Shown here piece by piece: positions 22,062 through 33,252 of a DNA stretch of 64,000 bases (position 1 is the first letter of the stretch; each line of letters opens with the position of its first letter). The translations under genes were made by a program, and so were the position numbers. The notes under the pieces were generated by a model, which saw only the letters and a program-made list of their open reading frames with translations, made no database searches and was not told where the DNA came from. Source of the stretch: Moniliella sp. 'wahieum' (Eukaryota; Basidiomycota; Moniliellomycetes; Moniliellales; Moniliellaceae); contig RSEE01000023.1 in the NCBI GenBank assembly GCA_003971905.1, positions 682,001 through 746,000 on the forward strand, written 5' to 3'.

Positions 22062-24924
22062 ATGTCCAACGAACACAAGCACACGTCCGACTTGGGCTAT
22101 CAACCGCCGACAGCTGGGTGTGCCAACCTCCCCATTTCTCTTTGCATCACACGCTGACCTCGGGACCGCCCCAGCGTATTTCCACGATGGCTACTCGCTC
22201 AAGCAGTTCCAGGTCCTTTTGAACGTCGCCTTGGATCAGACGCGTTCTTTTGCCGGAGGTGTTCGTGACAACACCATGGCCTGCGTCTCTCATTACGGTC
22301 TCCTGCACCCCGAAAAGGTGCGCAACATTTTGATCATGGACTGTATGCCTTCGCACCCCCCAGGCCAGAGGGACCTACGGAGAGGGTAGAGGCGCTGCAA
22401 ATTATTCTGTTGGGCCGCAAGTCCACCTCGCAAGGTAACGAACCTGTCATGGGTGCGATGAGGAACAAGGACCCAAACCTGTGTTGTCTTTCGTCTCTAG
22501 CGCGCTATTTTTTCCACCGGTTGCAAATAGCAAGGGAACGCCGCCCGCAAGCATGGGGCGATGGAGTTTGCCCGCCCTTAACCGAACCCGACTCTTGGAT
22601 CGACTACCCGGTTTTTCCAGGCAACGACTGAGGGCCAGCCGGTCCAGCACCGATCTGCGGGAGGATTATGACGAGGGTGGCCCCAAGGATCGCCCCGAGG
22701 AGCCCGCAGAGGTTCCCGAAGAGGTTCCCGCAGAGGTTCCCGCAGAGGTTCCCGAAGACGACCCCGAAGACGACCCCGAAGACGACTCGAAGACGACCCC
22801 GAAAAGGTCCCCGAAGAGGTCCCGAAGACGACCCCGAAGAGGCCCCCAGAAGTTCCCGAGGAGGACCCGGGCAAGTCCAGCAAGTCCAGCAAGTCCAAAA
22901 GGCCAATCGGTCGTTCGCCGATGTCTTCTTTGGGTCATTACAACGCGGTGCTGCGGTGTTTGAGGGAAGCGGGATCGAGAGTTCCAAAAAGACCCTCATC
23001 TTCCGTTGGAGCGTGCTCGTATCGCTGAGTCGCTGGGTGTACCAGGTGATGCGGTCAATAGGGCTGCGCGTTGGGTACACCAACCAGATTACAGTACTAC
23101 AGTCCCGTTTGCATGGGCCTGGTACGCGCGCTGAGTGGATGGGCGCCCCAAGGTGGTTCCTATTTCCTCCCCCGAGGTCAGCTCGACCCCTGACAATCTT
23201 TTGCGCCAAATTTTCCCGACTTGGACCAGGAGGAGGAGAAAACTCGATAAAGCGCTTCAGGAGTGCGCGCCCCTCCCCGGTGGCGCAAGGGGAAAGAAGC
23301 GTACATATGAAGGGATTGAGGTCAGCAACAGGCGTGAGCAGCTTATGGTGGCGAAACACTTCGCCAGTTGCTGAGGATGTTTCGCCGAATCATCCTACAA
23401 GATGCACCTTTTTGGTCTGACACCGTATGCAACCGCCGTATTTTGAAGTTGGACGTGTTCCGGTCACCAGAGTACAATGAGTGGTGCGATCAGCTCAAGA
23501 CTTATGTCGCTGAACAGCTGCCGCTTGAGTTTTCCCTCGAACGGGCAGTGCCTGAGCTCACTGCTTTCATTCAGCAGTGTGTTGGGAAGGTCAATGCCAA
23601 GATGGAGTCTGTGGAGGATGCGGTTCACTTGTTTGCGGAAGCTCAAGAATCGTCCGATGCGATAACGACCCAGATGGCCAATGCTGTGGCCAGTTCACTG
23701 CCCCGTTTGGAAGAGTTGATCAAGGGCAACGGGGTCACCTGGACGCGTGCGACTTGAGCGTACAGGGTATGCGGAGTGAATTGGAGAGCCTCAAACCCAA
23801 AATGGAGGGCATCGAGACCAATGTGGAGGGCATCGAGACCAAACTGGAGGGCATGGCGAACGAAATGAAGGGCATGGCGACCATGCTTGCCGCCATCGCG
23901 GGTCGCATAGGCGTTCCACAGGATGCGATTGGCCCCCCACCCCGTCGTGTGTCTCCACCCGCCGCAGGCCTGGCTCCCATCCCCGTTCCCCCGTGCCTCC
24001 CCAAGAAGCTTCACGCTCGTCCGCGGGTCCAACGGCCTCCGCTGTGCCTCCTTCCGATGACCATGTGCTTACTTTGGAAAGACGTGTTGGCACTGTTCCT
24101 AACCCTGGTGCATTTCCGCCTCCGGTGCTTGTTACCCCCACCCTGTTCGGGAAATAGGGCCTTCTGCGTCTGCTGTGCCTACTGCGCTGCTGTGCCTACT
24201 GCGTATGCTGCTTGCCTGCTGTGCCTGCTGTGCCTACTGGCGTCTGCTGCGTCTGCTGCATCTGCTGCGCCACGATCGGAAGTCGCCTGGGCCCAATAGC
24301 TGTCGCCGCTCCGACCCCCCCGCCTCTATTCCAAGCAGCATGATTACGGTTGCGTGTGAAACGCTACTTCAGACCATCCCACCCCCTCCTGCACCTCCTG
24401 CTCCCTTTCCCAGTGAACTGACTGCTCCCTTTCCCAGTGAACTGACGCTGCGTCCGAACGTCGCGTCCGTAACTGCTGCCTGGGAGGAGTGGGACAGGGG
24501 GTGGGGGGGAGTGCTTTGTCTGCGGGATCAGCTTAAGCCGCCGCCGCGATTCAACGGGCCCGATGGACGGCGACGACCTGGTCTCAAAGCGGTCGGTGGT
24601 TCGCAAGAGAACATGCTCAAACGCCGTCGCAAGGTTGGCCGGCGCATGGAACAGCTCATCGCCACGTACAAGGTCAAGCTCACCACGTCCGAAATTGTCA
24701 AGCGGGTCCACACTGCCTTTGAAATGCTGGGCAAGAAGCGAGGCGGGTTCACACAGATCTGCGACAAATTAACACTAATCCACGACGCTGACTTGGTCTT
24801 GCCAGAGAAGGAATGGACTATGGCCAAGGTTGAGCAAGTCTGGAGCGGACTACGTCGACAAAAAGGACCTGAAACGACGGTGCAGGCACTGCAGTCCCGT
24901 CACGATCAAACAAGTGAAGCTTGA
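22062..24924 (+). mobile_element. Crypton-family DNA transposon (tyrosine recombinase)
   Basis: The span is that of the single gene; the true ends of the element are unknown because Cryptons lack terminal inverted repeats and leave only short target repeats. Identification rests on domain order: tyrosine-recombinase core, Ndc10-like DNA-binding region, coiled coil, then a C-terminal GCR1_C domain, the arrangement of fungal Cryptons. GC content is like that of the surroundings. Frame breaks are no denser than in the neighbouring essential genes, so it is not possible to say whether the element is decayed or whole. Confidence 0.8.
22062..24924 (+). CDS. Crypton tyrosine recombinase with GCR1_C domain
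   Basis: ATG 22062 begins MSNEHKHTSDLGYQPPTAG; a 55-nt intron (22120-22174) joins in phase to YFHDGYSLKQFQ. The recombinase core follows: FAGGVRDNTMACVSHYGLL with the first catalytic Arg, then LLGRKSTSQGNEPVMGAMRN followed by KDPNLCCLSSLARYFFHR, matching the G-K-T-x-x-x-G...H-R-x-P-x-L-C-P-x-G-A-L-A pattern of fungal Cryptons. An acidic Pro/Glu/Asp/Val repeat (22,660-22,870) is inserted before YNAVLRCLREAG. The second catalytic region is AESLGVPGDAVNRAARW, with a Tyr in QPDYSTTVP, then ALSGWAPQGGSYFLPRGQLD and LLRQIFP. The Ndc10-like part continues to about 23,760, a MEGIET heptad coiled coil lies at 23,770-23,920, and GCR1_C (AAWEEWDRGWGG ... RRKVGRRMEQLIATYK) ends at 24,924. Several frame changes occur. 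Confidence 0.78.
22660..22870 (+). repeat. Degenerate GAGGTTCCC / GAAGACGACCCC coding repeat
   Basis: A run of 12-base units (GAGGTTCCCGCA and variants) grading into 12-base units (GACGACCCCGAA). In one plus frame it encodes repeats of E-V-P-A and E-D-D-P. It sits between the two halves of the recombinase core, where other Cryptons have a short linker. Confidence 0.75.
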
Positions 24925-26922
24925 AGGAATCAATATTGGTGTTGTACAATGCGACATGGGCCTTGGCGGCAGGTTGAACGCGGATATAGCCGGATAACCT
25001 CAGGCCTGCTCCGCCCGACGTTCAGGGTCATTGCGAGCCCGGATAGGAGGCCTTGAATGGTATGGTATAGGGGGCAAATGGCCATGCGCGCTGCACCATG
25101 CATCACCCGTCGCGCGCAACACGACGGCGCCCAAGGTTTGCGCACAACGGCGCCAACGCGCCTCTTGTGCCAAAACAAAAAGGGGTGCATTGCATGCGGA
25201 CGCAAAAGGACACAGCACAGATGAGCAGCAAAAGGGGCACATACCGCCTCACAATGCAACAGAACCCGCCAATTTGAGATGGTGTTACACGTTAGGGCCA
25301 ACCCCTACTAATCCGCGAACAGTAACCTCCATATCGCACAAGGCGCTCGGAAGCTGCGCATCAACTACTATAGTTAGTATGTAGCGTCACGCCAGCCCAC
25401 GGCCGCTAGTAAGCTGCTCAGAATGATGGAGAACGTTGAGGTGAACGTTGAGTACGTTGAACGTCGAGCCGATTAAGCGTGGCTCCGAGCTGCGGTTCAA
25501 CGCTGACTCATCGATCATCGCGCTGAAGTCGCTTAACGTGCGCAGCCACGTCCGCGTCAATGCGCATCCGTTCAGCGTTCATCTATCGTGCAATGAGACG
25601 ATGACATCTTGAGAAGATAACATGGAACACTGAAAAATATACTTGAAAAGCCCTCTCGCTTATCCATCATTGGCACTACACCCAAAAAGAGTCATCTACA
25701 TGCCAATTGAAGAATGCGGTGCGGTCTGTGGCCCGGGGTGTAGGGCACATAAACAGGGCTCGCAAGTTTGGAAAGGATGGAGATGTTTGTACGTATAAAC
25801 AACCGCTGAGAGCTGTATACATTAGTCTGTGGCAACAGAGGGAGAGCTTTCGTTGTTGCTGTGACATGTGACGCAAAAGCGCGTACAAGCAAATTAACGG
25901 AGACATTATGGTGGAACACTCAAGTTCTCTCGAATGCCAGATGAATAAACTCAAAGCCTTGAGGCTCAAGCTTAAATTTGAACTGAGCCTCGGTGAGGGG
26001 GACCTGAACAGCTCAACGAGAGAGGGAGCGGAAGGACATATACACTCCTGCTTTTGTCCACCAGTTAGTAGAATAGAGAGACACATTTGCGGAGGAGGCG
26101 ATCTGGGGAGCATGCAGAGGTCAGATCGACTAAGGAGATATATGGTGACTGGACCACATTACGGCAAGAGAGCTGGCATTTTATGGCGAAAGGGCTGGTA
26201 TGCGACGGCCAGCACATCAACTACCCTACAACAACACATGGGGTGGCCTCAAGCGTTGCCGATTGAGTCGCGCCGATTTCGAGCGGGAAACAGGGGACAT
26301 TATCGATGACACGATGTACACTACTGCAGTGCCATGCGATGGGCCGGCCGGTAATTGTTAATTGCCAACCCATCCCAACGTCCATGGCTGCGGCCCATTA
26401 ACACAGTGCCGGGTTCTCCTTTCCACTTCTTTTCACAACTCCACACTATATACTACCCTATTACTCCTTTCGCATCGTCCATCTTCTGTTCGTCCACGCT
26501 AGCCTATCGGCATCTGAGTACTGAAAGTCCACACAACGATATTGTGCGCTGGCACTGAGCCAAACTGGTTCGAGCATTCTTGCTCCGCCTACGCCACCTC
26601 CCAAAACAAAAGGGTTTAAATCTGACCCTGTCGCCTGACGTCCTTTATTGGGTCGCCGGAGGAACAGCTAGGTGCTCTCATGTAAGCCAACCGTCGCAAC
26701 ACCCCTGGCCGCCGGCTATTTCTACCCCTCCTCTCTGACCCCACCACCTCAAGCCATGCCCCACTTGATCGACCTGCGCCACATCCTACCCTGACCTTTG
26801 CGCCTGGGCTGTACACACGGCGCGTGTCACTCCCTGATCCGCAATAAAGGAATACCACCCTCTGGCCTCCGCCCCTCGACATCCTCATCCGCTTTTCGTC
26901 TGGTCCTCTCATCTGTCGCTCC
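24925..26922. other. Intergenic region, possible right end of the Crypton and RRM-gene promoter
   Basis: About 2 kb without a supported gene. Repeated GAACGTTGAG words at 25430-25470 and a lower GC content than the rest stand out. An open frame at 25908-26309 has no recognisable motif. The last 500 bases are pyrimidine-rich on the plus strand, usual for a fungal promoter or 5' UTR leading to the start at 26923. Confidence 0.45.
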
Positions 26923-29406
26923 ATGTCTACTTCTTCATTGTGTACATCGACCTCCTCACCCCGCAAAATCGTCTCCACCCACCCACCGCCCACCTTGGCT
27001 CCCCCCTCTCAACCATCTCAGCTTTCCCCAAGCAGCCCTGTTTCTGTCAAAACGCCACCGAGCGTGTTGGGCCCCCCCGCGTTCTTGTCTGACCCCTCTG
27101 ACGACTACCATCATAACCTCTTCCCTCGTCTTGGGCTGAGCTTCTCGGGTACTCCTGCTGGTATGTCGGCCACCCACAGGGGTTCCTTGAACGAAAACGG
27201 GGACCTTTCCCCCCGTACCCAGACCTACGATTTATCGCCACATTTCCCCCAGAAACCAAAGGTATGTCTGCTTTGCCATCGCCGACCAAAGATGCACAAC
27301 CGCTGACCCCTTGACAGAAAATTTGCGTCCGACCCAGAACCTTCGGTTGGATCACAACGATTGGTTTTATCCTATTCCAACATCGCCTTTGGCCCAGGGT
27401 GAAGAAAAGGAACGCTTCCGCATACCTGCTCCCTTTGGACCCAACATGACCTTGGCCCATCGTTCTTCTTCCTCGTCCTCGTTCTCCTTGTCGTCCGCCA
27501 CTGAGGATGCTTGGCCCCATAATCTCTTCTCCCCGATCCCTCCTCCTTGGAGTCCTGCGTCGAAAGAGGGTGGAACTGCTGCAAGCCCATCAGGCCTCAT
27601 CGACCCTTAAAGAGAGACCCCCGTTAAGTTCGGCAATCGCTCATTTGGAGAATTGGGTGTTATGCCGCTGGACCATTCCAGGTCGTATCCAACTCACAAT
27701 CTTCTCCCTTCCGATTGGGAAGGGATGATACAACAATGCGTGAGTTGCAGGCAAAAGCAGTGGTTTGCTCAAAGCTTCAACCGTGCCTGCACGCGCTCTG
27801 CATGCCCTGCAGCAGCCGCATATCGACTCGGTTTGCGGGCCATCTCTTCTTCTGTCCTTGTGGCTCCCGAGTCGAGCGTCTGTCGTATATCAGAGCAATT
27901 GGCCCGCCCCGTTTTGTCCTCCACAGATCCAGCCAAGGCTGTCGGAAGCACAACGCTCAACAGCAGAGTGGTTTCGGATGTTGATGTCTCCCAAGCACAG
28001 TTCCGCCCGCTTTCGCTTCCACCTCCTGCCTTCTCGTCCGCGGTGGCGAAACAAATGGAGGTAGGCAATGACGTTGAAGATCTGACAGACCAAATGGAGC
28101 AACTGCATTTACCCGACAGGTGCGCCAAGTCGTCCTTCACCGTGGTGCGAGTGGACAATATTCCGTGGACGACGACGATTGAGGATGTGCTGCGCTGGCT
28201 TCCGCGGGAGCTTCTGCCTCCACCGCAGATGGTGGTGCAGCCAGTCCACATTCCGATTGACCTGAAGAACGGAAAAACCTCCAACGCCTGTTTCGTCGAG
28301 TGCGCTACGCCCCTGGCCGCCCACCTCATTCTTACCAAGACCAACACCCGCCTTGGTCCCATGGGAAGCGAACGGCCTGTCAGCCTAGTGCAGAGCTCCT
28401 ACAATGAAGTTTGGGGAAGCATCTTTTCTCCCCCCTTCTCCTGCAGACGTCCCCACCTCTCGGCTTGGCACCGACTCTGCTCTGCCCGCCGTTTTTTCAC
28501 CCAAGACCGATTGGAGCAATTACTGGCCCTATCTCATTTCCTCCGACCCAGCTCAAGAACCAAACCAAGCCAATCGAGTTCCTCACTTCGGCGTTGTGTC
28601 TTCTTCCCAGCACATTGCCCGCCAATCAAACCTCACTATTGGTCCACTACGTCCAGCGTACGTCTTTCCTTTTCTCATGCAAGAACCGCATCGCAAACAG
28701 TATACTGACCTTCTGTGAAACTGGTTGTAGAGATGATCACCGTGACCATCCAACATTGGCTGCAATTGGACAGCCTGGTACGGACTCCTTTAGAGCGTTT
28801 GCTCTTGGCGGCCAAGAAAACCTCAGCGCTGGGCCCATGCCTCTCCTCGACCATCGATACCGCCTGGAGAGTGCTGAACCAAACCGCATCTGCTCACGCG
28901 TTACCTCCCATTATCCCGCCGACCAAAAAGCGCGTTGGCCGGCGCTCGTCCCACACCCATGACCGTTCTTCCCGACCCCCGCCCGCGTATTTGTGCCACC
29001 ACGCTCCTCCGTCTCTGACTTCGCACCATCATGCTCGCGCCCACTCGTCCATCTCGCTTCATCCAGCGTTGCCCAGCGAGATGCGTATGACCACACAGCA
29101 AGACCTCTCTTCTTTGATGCATCAGAACCCCGACTTCTCTTTCCCACGCTACCACCCATCCCGCGACACGCTGCCTCCACCTTGCCCCAGTCTGTTTCGG
29201 CCGCCCCTTTCTCGGCAACCAATGGGAGCACTTGGATTCCAGTTTCTGAGAGAGAGAACAGAAACAGTAGAATTCCATCTTCCTCCCTGAGGCCGCCGAT
29301 AAGGGTGCCAACGGTTCTCTCCACCCCGACTCGCTCTGCTCCCTTCTTCACATCTTTCTTTTCTCCCACCCCTCTTTCCTTGGCGCCTGTGTTCCTTGCT
29401 GGATGA
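26923..29406 (+). CDS. RRM-domain RNA-binding protein with long disordered flanks
   Basis: ATG 26923 begins a Ser/Pro-rich N-terminus (STSSLCTSTSSPRKIVST, later LFPRLGLSFSGTPAGMSA). An intron (27262-27317, 56 nt) is followed by HNDWFYPIPTSPLAQGEEK and a Ser-rich run. The only recognisable domain, at 28135-28410, is an RRM: RNP2-like FTVVRVDNIPWTTTIEDVLR, then VHIPIDLKNGKTSNACFVEC (RNP1-like) and LVQSSYNEVWG. A helical segment follows (SILSLLPS... as LCLLPSTLPANQTSLLVHYV) interrupted by an intron ending at about 28731, then MITVTIQHWLQLDSLVRTPL. The tail is Ser/Pro-rich, ending APVFLAG at 29406. The RRM resembles the type with weak aromatic RNP residues seen in ESRP/hnRNP-H proteins. Role unknown; RNA binding is an inference from the domain. 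Confidence 0.7.
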
Positions 29407-30801
29407 GATACGTGACCCACAAGCGCGCTAAAGTGATCCACACTCTCCCGTTTCTCTCCCCTCTTGATCATCCATCGTGTTCTCAGCCGCAAAGAGAGCG
29501 TCTCTTGTCCCTTCTCCCTCCACCTACCCCTTTGCCTGCTGTGTGTGGGCTTTTCTGTGTGTTTTGTGGATGTCTCCCCTGTACGCTCTCTTCCTTGCCC
29601 CCCTTTCCCGATGCTCAGGCCCCCCTTGCCCATGCGCCTCGAATCTGTGCCGCAAGTGCGCTGTGACATATGATACGGCGTGTCCGTGATGCATCAACTC
29701 GCCGTCGGTTGTGGACGATAAGGTGAAGGGTGAGCCGGTGAGATGTGAGAAGAGGGAGATCTGAGATGGGGCTGGTGATTGATTCGATAACGCCTGTTGG
29801 GGAAGAGGGCCAGCATTGAGTGTTGCAGGTAGGATACAACCCAACCATTGGGGTAAACATTTCGGCGCTGCCGATCAGACATCATGCATGCCGTCATGCA
29901 TCGTGCGAGGGCAGCCAGGGTCGGCGCTCGGGCCTCGGGCTTCGGGGCACCAGGCGAGGCAAGCGGGACTCAAATTTCAAACGGCGAGTGAGCGCTCAGC
30001 AGCGTTACCGTTATGCGTTTCTCGTGGCTAGTAGTTCCTGGCCGGGCTGATCGAACACACCGATCCAAACTCGGGCGTGCCGCGTGCGGCCTCCCGCCTC
30101 CTGCGCTGGGCCACGCAGGACGCCGGTGCTTTGCCTGCGTCTACACGCCGCGCTGTCTCGTGGCCTGCGCACCCGTGATCGATGATCGGGAGCGCTGAGT
30201 GTCAGCGGCTGAGTGCACCCGCCCGCCGGCCCTTGGCTGCCTCGGGCCTCGGGCGTCGGATGCGCCAGACGCGCCTCCGCTGCGGTTCCCTGTCTTCCCA
30301 ACCCCGCCTCCACACTGTCGCCATGCCTGCGCGGCCACCACCAGCACCCAGGACAAACAGCAGCAGCCCAGACGTGTGACTAGGTCACTGTCACCTGTCA
30401 CCCATGTCACCCGCCGTGCATCATCCATCATGCGAGGTGGCGGCACGGCGCCCCTGTGGCGGCTGTCTGAGGTGGGAGACGCCGGGCGTGACGTGACGCG
30501 TGAGGCGGGAGGCGTATTGCAAATCGGGTGCTGGCTGCTCATGCATCATGCATCATGCCTGCGCCCCCTCGCATCCCAGCCATCTGACCTGCCCAAAGTT
30601 TAGCAGGCGCGCTGGCCCAGCACTCGGCAGGCCGATCCAGCCTGCCGCCTTCTTAAGCCCAGCGTCGATGGGGCCATCCTGCTTTGCTCGCCCCCACCCG
30701 CCCCGCCCCCGCTCCTTCCACGCTCACGCTCAGCCCAGTCCGTCTCCTGACGGTCCCCCGCCGCCCAGCCCTTGCCCTGCCCCTTCCCACGCCATCTCCC
30801 C
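29407..30801. other. Intergenic region, promoter of the elongase gene
   Basis: No supported gene. It contains CATGCATCATGC-type repeats at about 29,883-29,910 and 30,540-30,560 and a pyrimidine-rich stretch just before the elongase start. Open frames in the central part are Arg/Pro-rich shadows. Confidence 0.5.
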
Positions 30802-31926
30802 ATGTCCTCCTTCTTTTTGGACCAGGCCGACGGTGGCGTGTTGCGCCGTCTGAGTGCCCTGCCGTACCCGCTGCGCCCATCGGGCGTGTTTGTGTCGCAG
30901 CAGGTCTTTGAGTGGTCCTTGTCCGCCTGGACTCCTGCCCTGTCGGCGCTGGTCTACCTCGTGGTGTGCGTGGGCCAACCAGCGACGGAGTCGCGCCATC
31001 CGTGCCGGCAAGCCGCTGCCCGACCTCATCAAGCGCAGCAAGGCGCTTTCGTTCCTTGTCTTGCTCCCAATGCCTTCCTTGCGCTGTACTCGGGATGGAC
31101 CTTTGTCATGCCGTCTTGGGTATCGTCCCTACTTCCTCAGCGGCATCCAGCAGGGCGGCGCCCACGGTTTCCGCAATGCCTACTGCACCGTGCCCACCAA
31201 CGACCCGGCCGGGCTGGGTCGCTACGTCTGGTTCTTTTACATGAGCAAGTACTATGAGATTGTCGATTCCGTCATCCTCGCCGCCAAGGGCAAGAAGGTG
31301 TCAACCTTCAGGCGTACCACCACGCCGGCGCCATTGCCGCCATGTGGTCCGGCACTCGGTACAGGTACGTTTTCCCCCCCGTCCCTATCCATCTTGTTTG
31401 GCTCCACATAACTAACCAACGCACTCAACCGTGAATAGTGCCAATGGGATCTGGATCTCTTGTTCAACAGCGGCATCCACACCATGATGTACTCGTACTA
31501 CACGCTCTCTACGCTCAAGTTCCCCTGGGCCGGGGCGGTGAAGCAAGCGATGACGACGGCGCAAATTGCGCAGCTGTTCTTTGGGTGCATTATTGGTCGC
31601 TGTACCTGCTGGTTCGCTACTCTCCCCGCGGCGTACCAGGGCGCAGCTCCGTCGGTCGGTGCGACGCCGATTGTGGAAGCGACCCGGGCGCGTTTACCTA
31701 CACGTGGGACGCATTGACTACCAGCCACGGCGCGGCGGATGCGTACCACCGCCTGCACGACTTGCTTACCTCCCGACGTGCGCATGCCATGCTGCGCCTC
31801 GACGGGCCACGCATTGCCGTTGCACTCAATGTGATACCTCATCCCGCTCATCGTCCTCTTTGTTCGCTTCTACCTCCGCAGCTACTTCCAGCCTACGGCG
31901 CCACCAAGCGCTCCAAGGCCGAGTAA
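30802..31926 (+). CDS. Very-long-chain fatty acid elongase (ELO family)
   Basis: ER-membrane 3-ketoacyl-CoA synthase condensing malonyl-CoA with acyl-CoA for sphingolipid acyl chains. ATG 30802 begins MSSFFLDQADGGVLRRLSAL. Helices follow (FEWSLSAWTPALSALVYLVV; SKALSFLVLLHNAFLALYSG-like text spread over two frames). Family motifs: WFFYMSKYYEIVDSVILAAK, the histidine box LQAYHHAGAIAAMW (HxxHH-type, with Gln-Ala before Tyr-His-His) at about 31,300-31,345, and FNSGIHTMMYSYYTLSTLK. An intron lies at about 31,365-31,437. The last helix is LIVLFVRFYLRSYFQ and the protein ends ATKRSKAE with a dilysine-like ER retrieval tail at 31926. At least four small indels change frame. Whether it is Elo2- or Elo3-like cannot be told. 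Confidence 0.9.
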
Positions 31927-33252
31927 ATCCGCGACGGTGCCAAAACAAAAAACGTCACTGGATACCCTCTCAAGCTGGAAGTTTGACCAGCAGGCTATGC
32001 AGCGACACTACTATGGCATGGCGTTCTGCCTTGCAGCTAAGCTCGTCATTAAATTCCCTCTTGGGCTTTCCCTGACCCCGGTTCATATTCTTTTGCCTTG
32101 ACCATTCCACACCACCCCTCTCCTGTTCTCTATGTTCAACTCTGTACTCTCCCATGTGTTCAATGGTTCCTTCTCCACCCAATCAAGTCATCTAATCCTG
32201 CATGGTCTGCCGCAGACCCGTCGCCTTCGTTGTCGGGTCACCGGTCAGAGGTGTTTGCATAGCAGAAAAAGGTCCAGGGTCAGCTTCAAGCTTCAAGCTT
32301 CACCGTCGCAACGACAAACTACATTATTTCGTGGGCAACTATAGATAGGCCCGCCCCCAAAACAAATTCTGACGCCTAGCACGGCGCCACACTCTCGGAA
32401 AGCGGCAGGGGGCCAGTCGGCCCCAGCCGGGCACGTATGTTGTGGCTGAGGCGCTGAGGCGCTGAGCGCATTGGGTGTCGAACACTGGCGCTGTGCAATC
32501 TGAGACATCTTTCCCATTGCGTCCCAACGTCCCAACCCAACCCAGCCCAGCCGGGCGCTCAGCAGCGGCGGAACTGCATCCAGCATCCAAGCGGAATTGC
32601 CAGCCCCGCGCCCTGGCGGGATGCCTATACCGCGCCTCCTGCGTAACGCGTAAACCACCGCCGTGCTCCACCTCGCGTCGAGGGCCCGTAGCTGGATCAA
32701 ACGGGAGGTGACACTTGGTTGGTAGTGGTAGTGCACGAACGGCAATTCCGGCTGCTGGAGTGGGCGCCTAGTCAAAGTTCGTCGGTAGGCCGCTAGGGGA
32801 GACCAAGCACATTACGTTGTGTATGCGAAAGATGCCACCTCTACCCACCAAAAAGAATACCTCCTGTGTTAGGGGAACCACGTGCCCGATGCCCTCGATG
32901 CTTCCTTTTCTACACGTGGCGACCATAAGGCCTACCTAAGGAGGGGCAGGGCAGTCTGTAGTGGCAGGGGCGCCGTAGCAGGCGCTGGTGAGGGTCGGCC
33001 TTCGGGCGTTTGGCGGTGGTGCGCGGGGCGTTGCTTGCGCCTGCAGGGGCAGCGTGGTGCAGCTGGGACAGGCCGGGCGTGAACATTTCATTGTGCTGCA
33101 AGCGTGGCAGGCAGCGCAGCGCCACATGCCCTCGGCCATCGGGCCAGGTGCGCGGGCCTACCTGGGGCCATGCGTCAGGCTGAGCGCCGGCGCAGGCGCA
33201 GCCACGCCTCCATCCATCCCTGCCTCCCCTCCACCACCACCCTCCACCGGCC
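31927..33252. other. Intergenic region between elongase and S1P lyase genes
   Basis: No supported gene. The dispersed GCTTCAAGCTTCA repeat is at 32283-32301. Open frames at 32,300-32,700 are shadows in GC-rich DNA. The last 60 bases are C-rich (CCTCCACCACCACC) and likely leader of the lyase gene. Confidence 0.5.

Noticed and set aside
22062-24924. Helicase-, retroelement- or Polinton-type origin for the mobile gene
   Set aside because: No reverse transcriptase, integrase, polymerase B, capsid or terminal-repeat signal is present; the YR plus GCR1_C order is specific to Cryptons.
25908-26309. 133-codon plus-strand frame between the Crypton and the RRM gene
   Set aside because: No motif, no coding-like periodicity I can argue for, and no neighbouring exon in phase.
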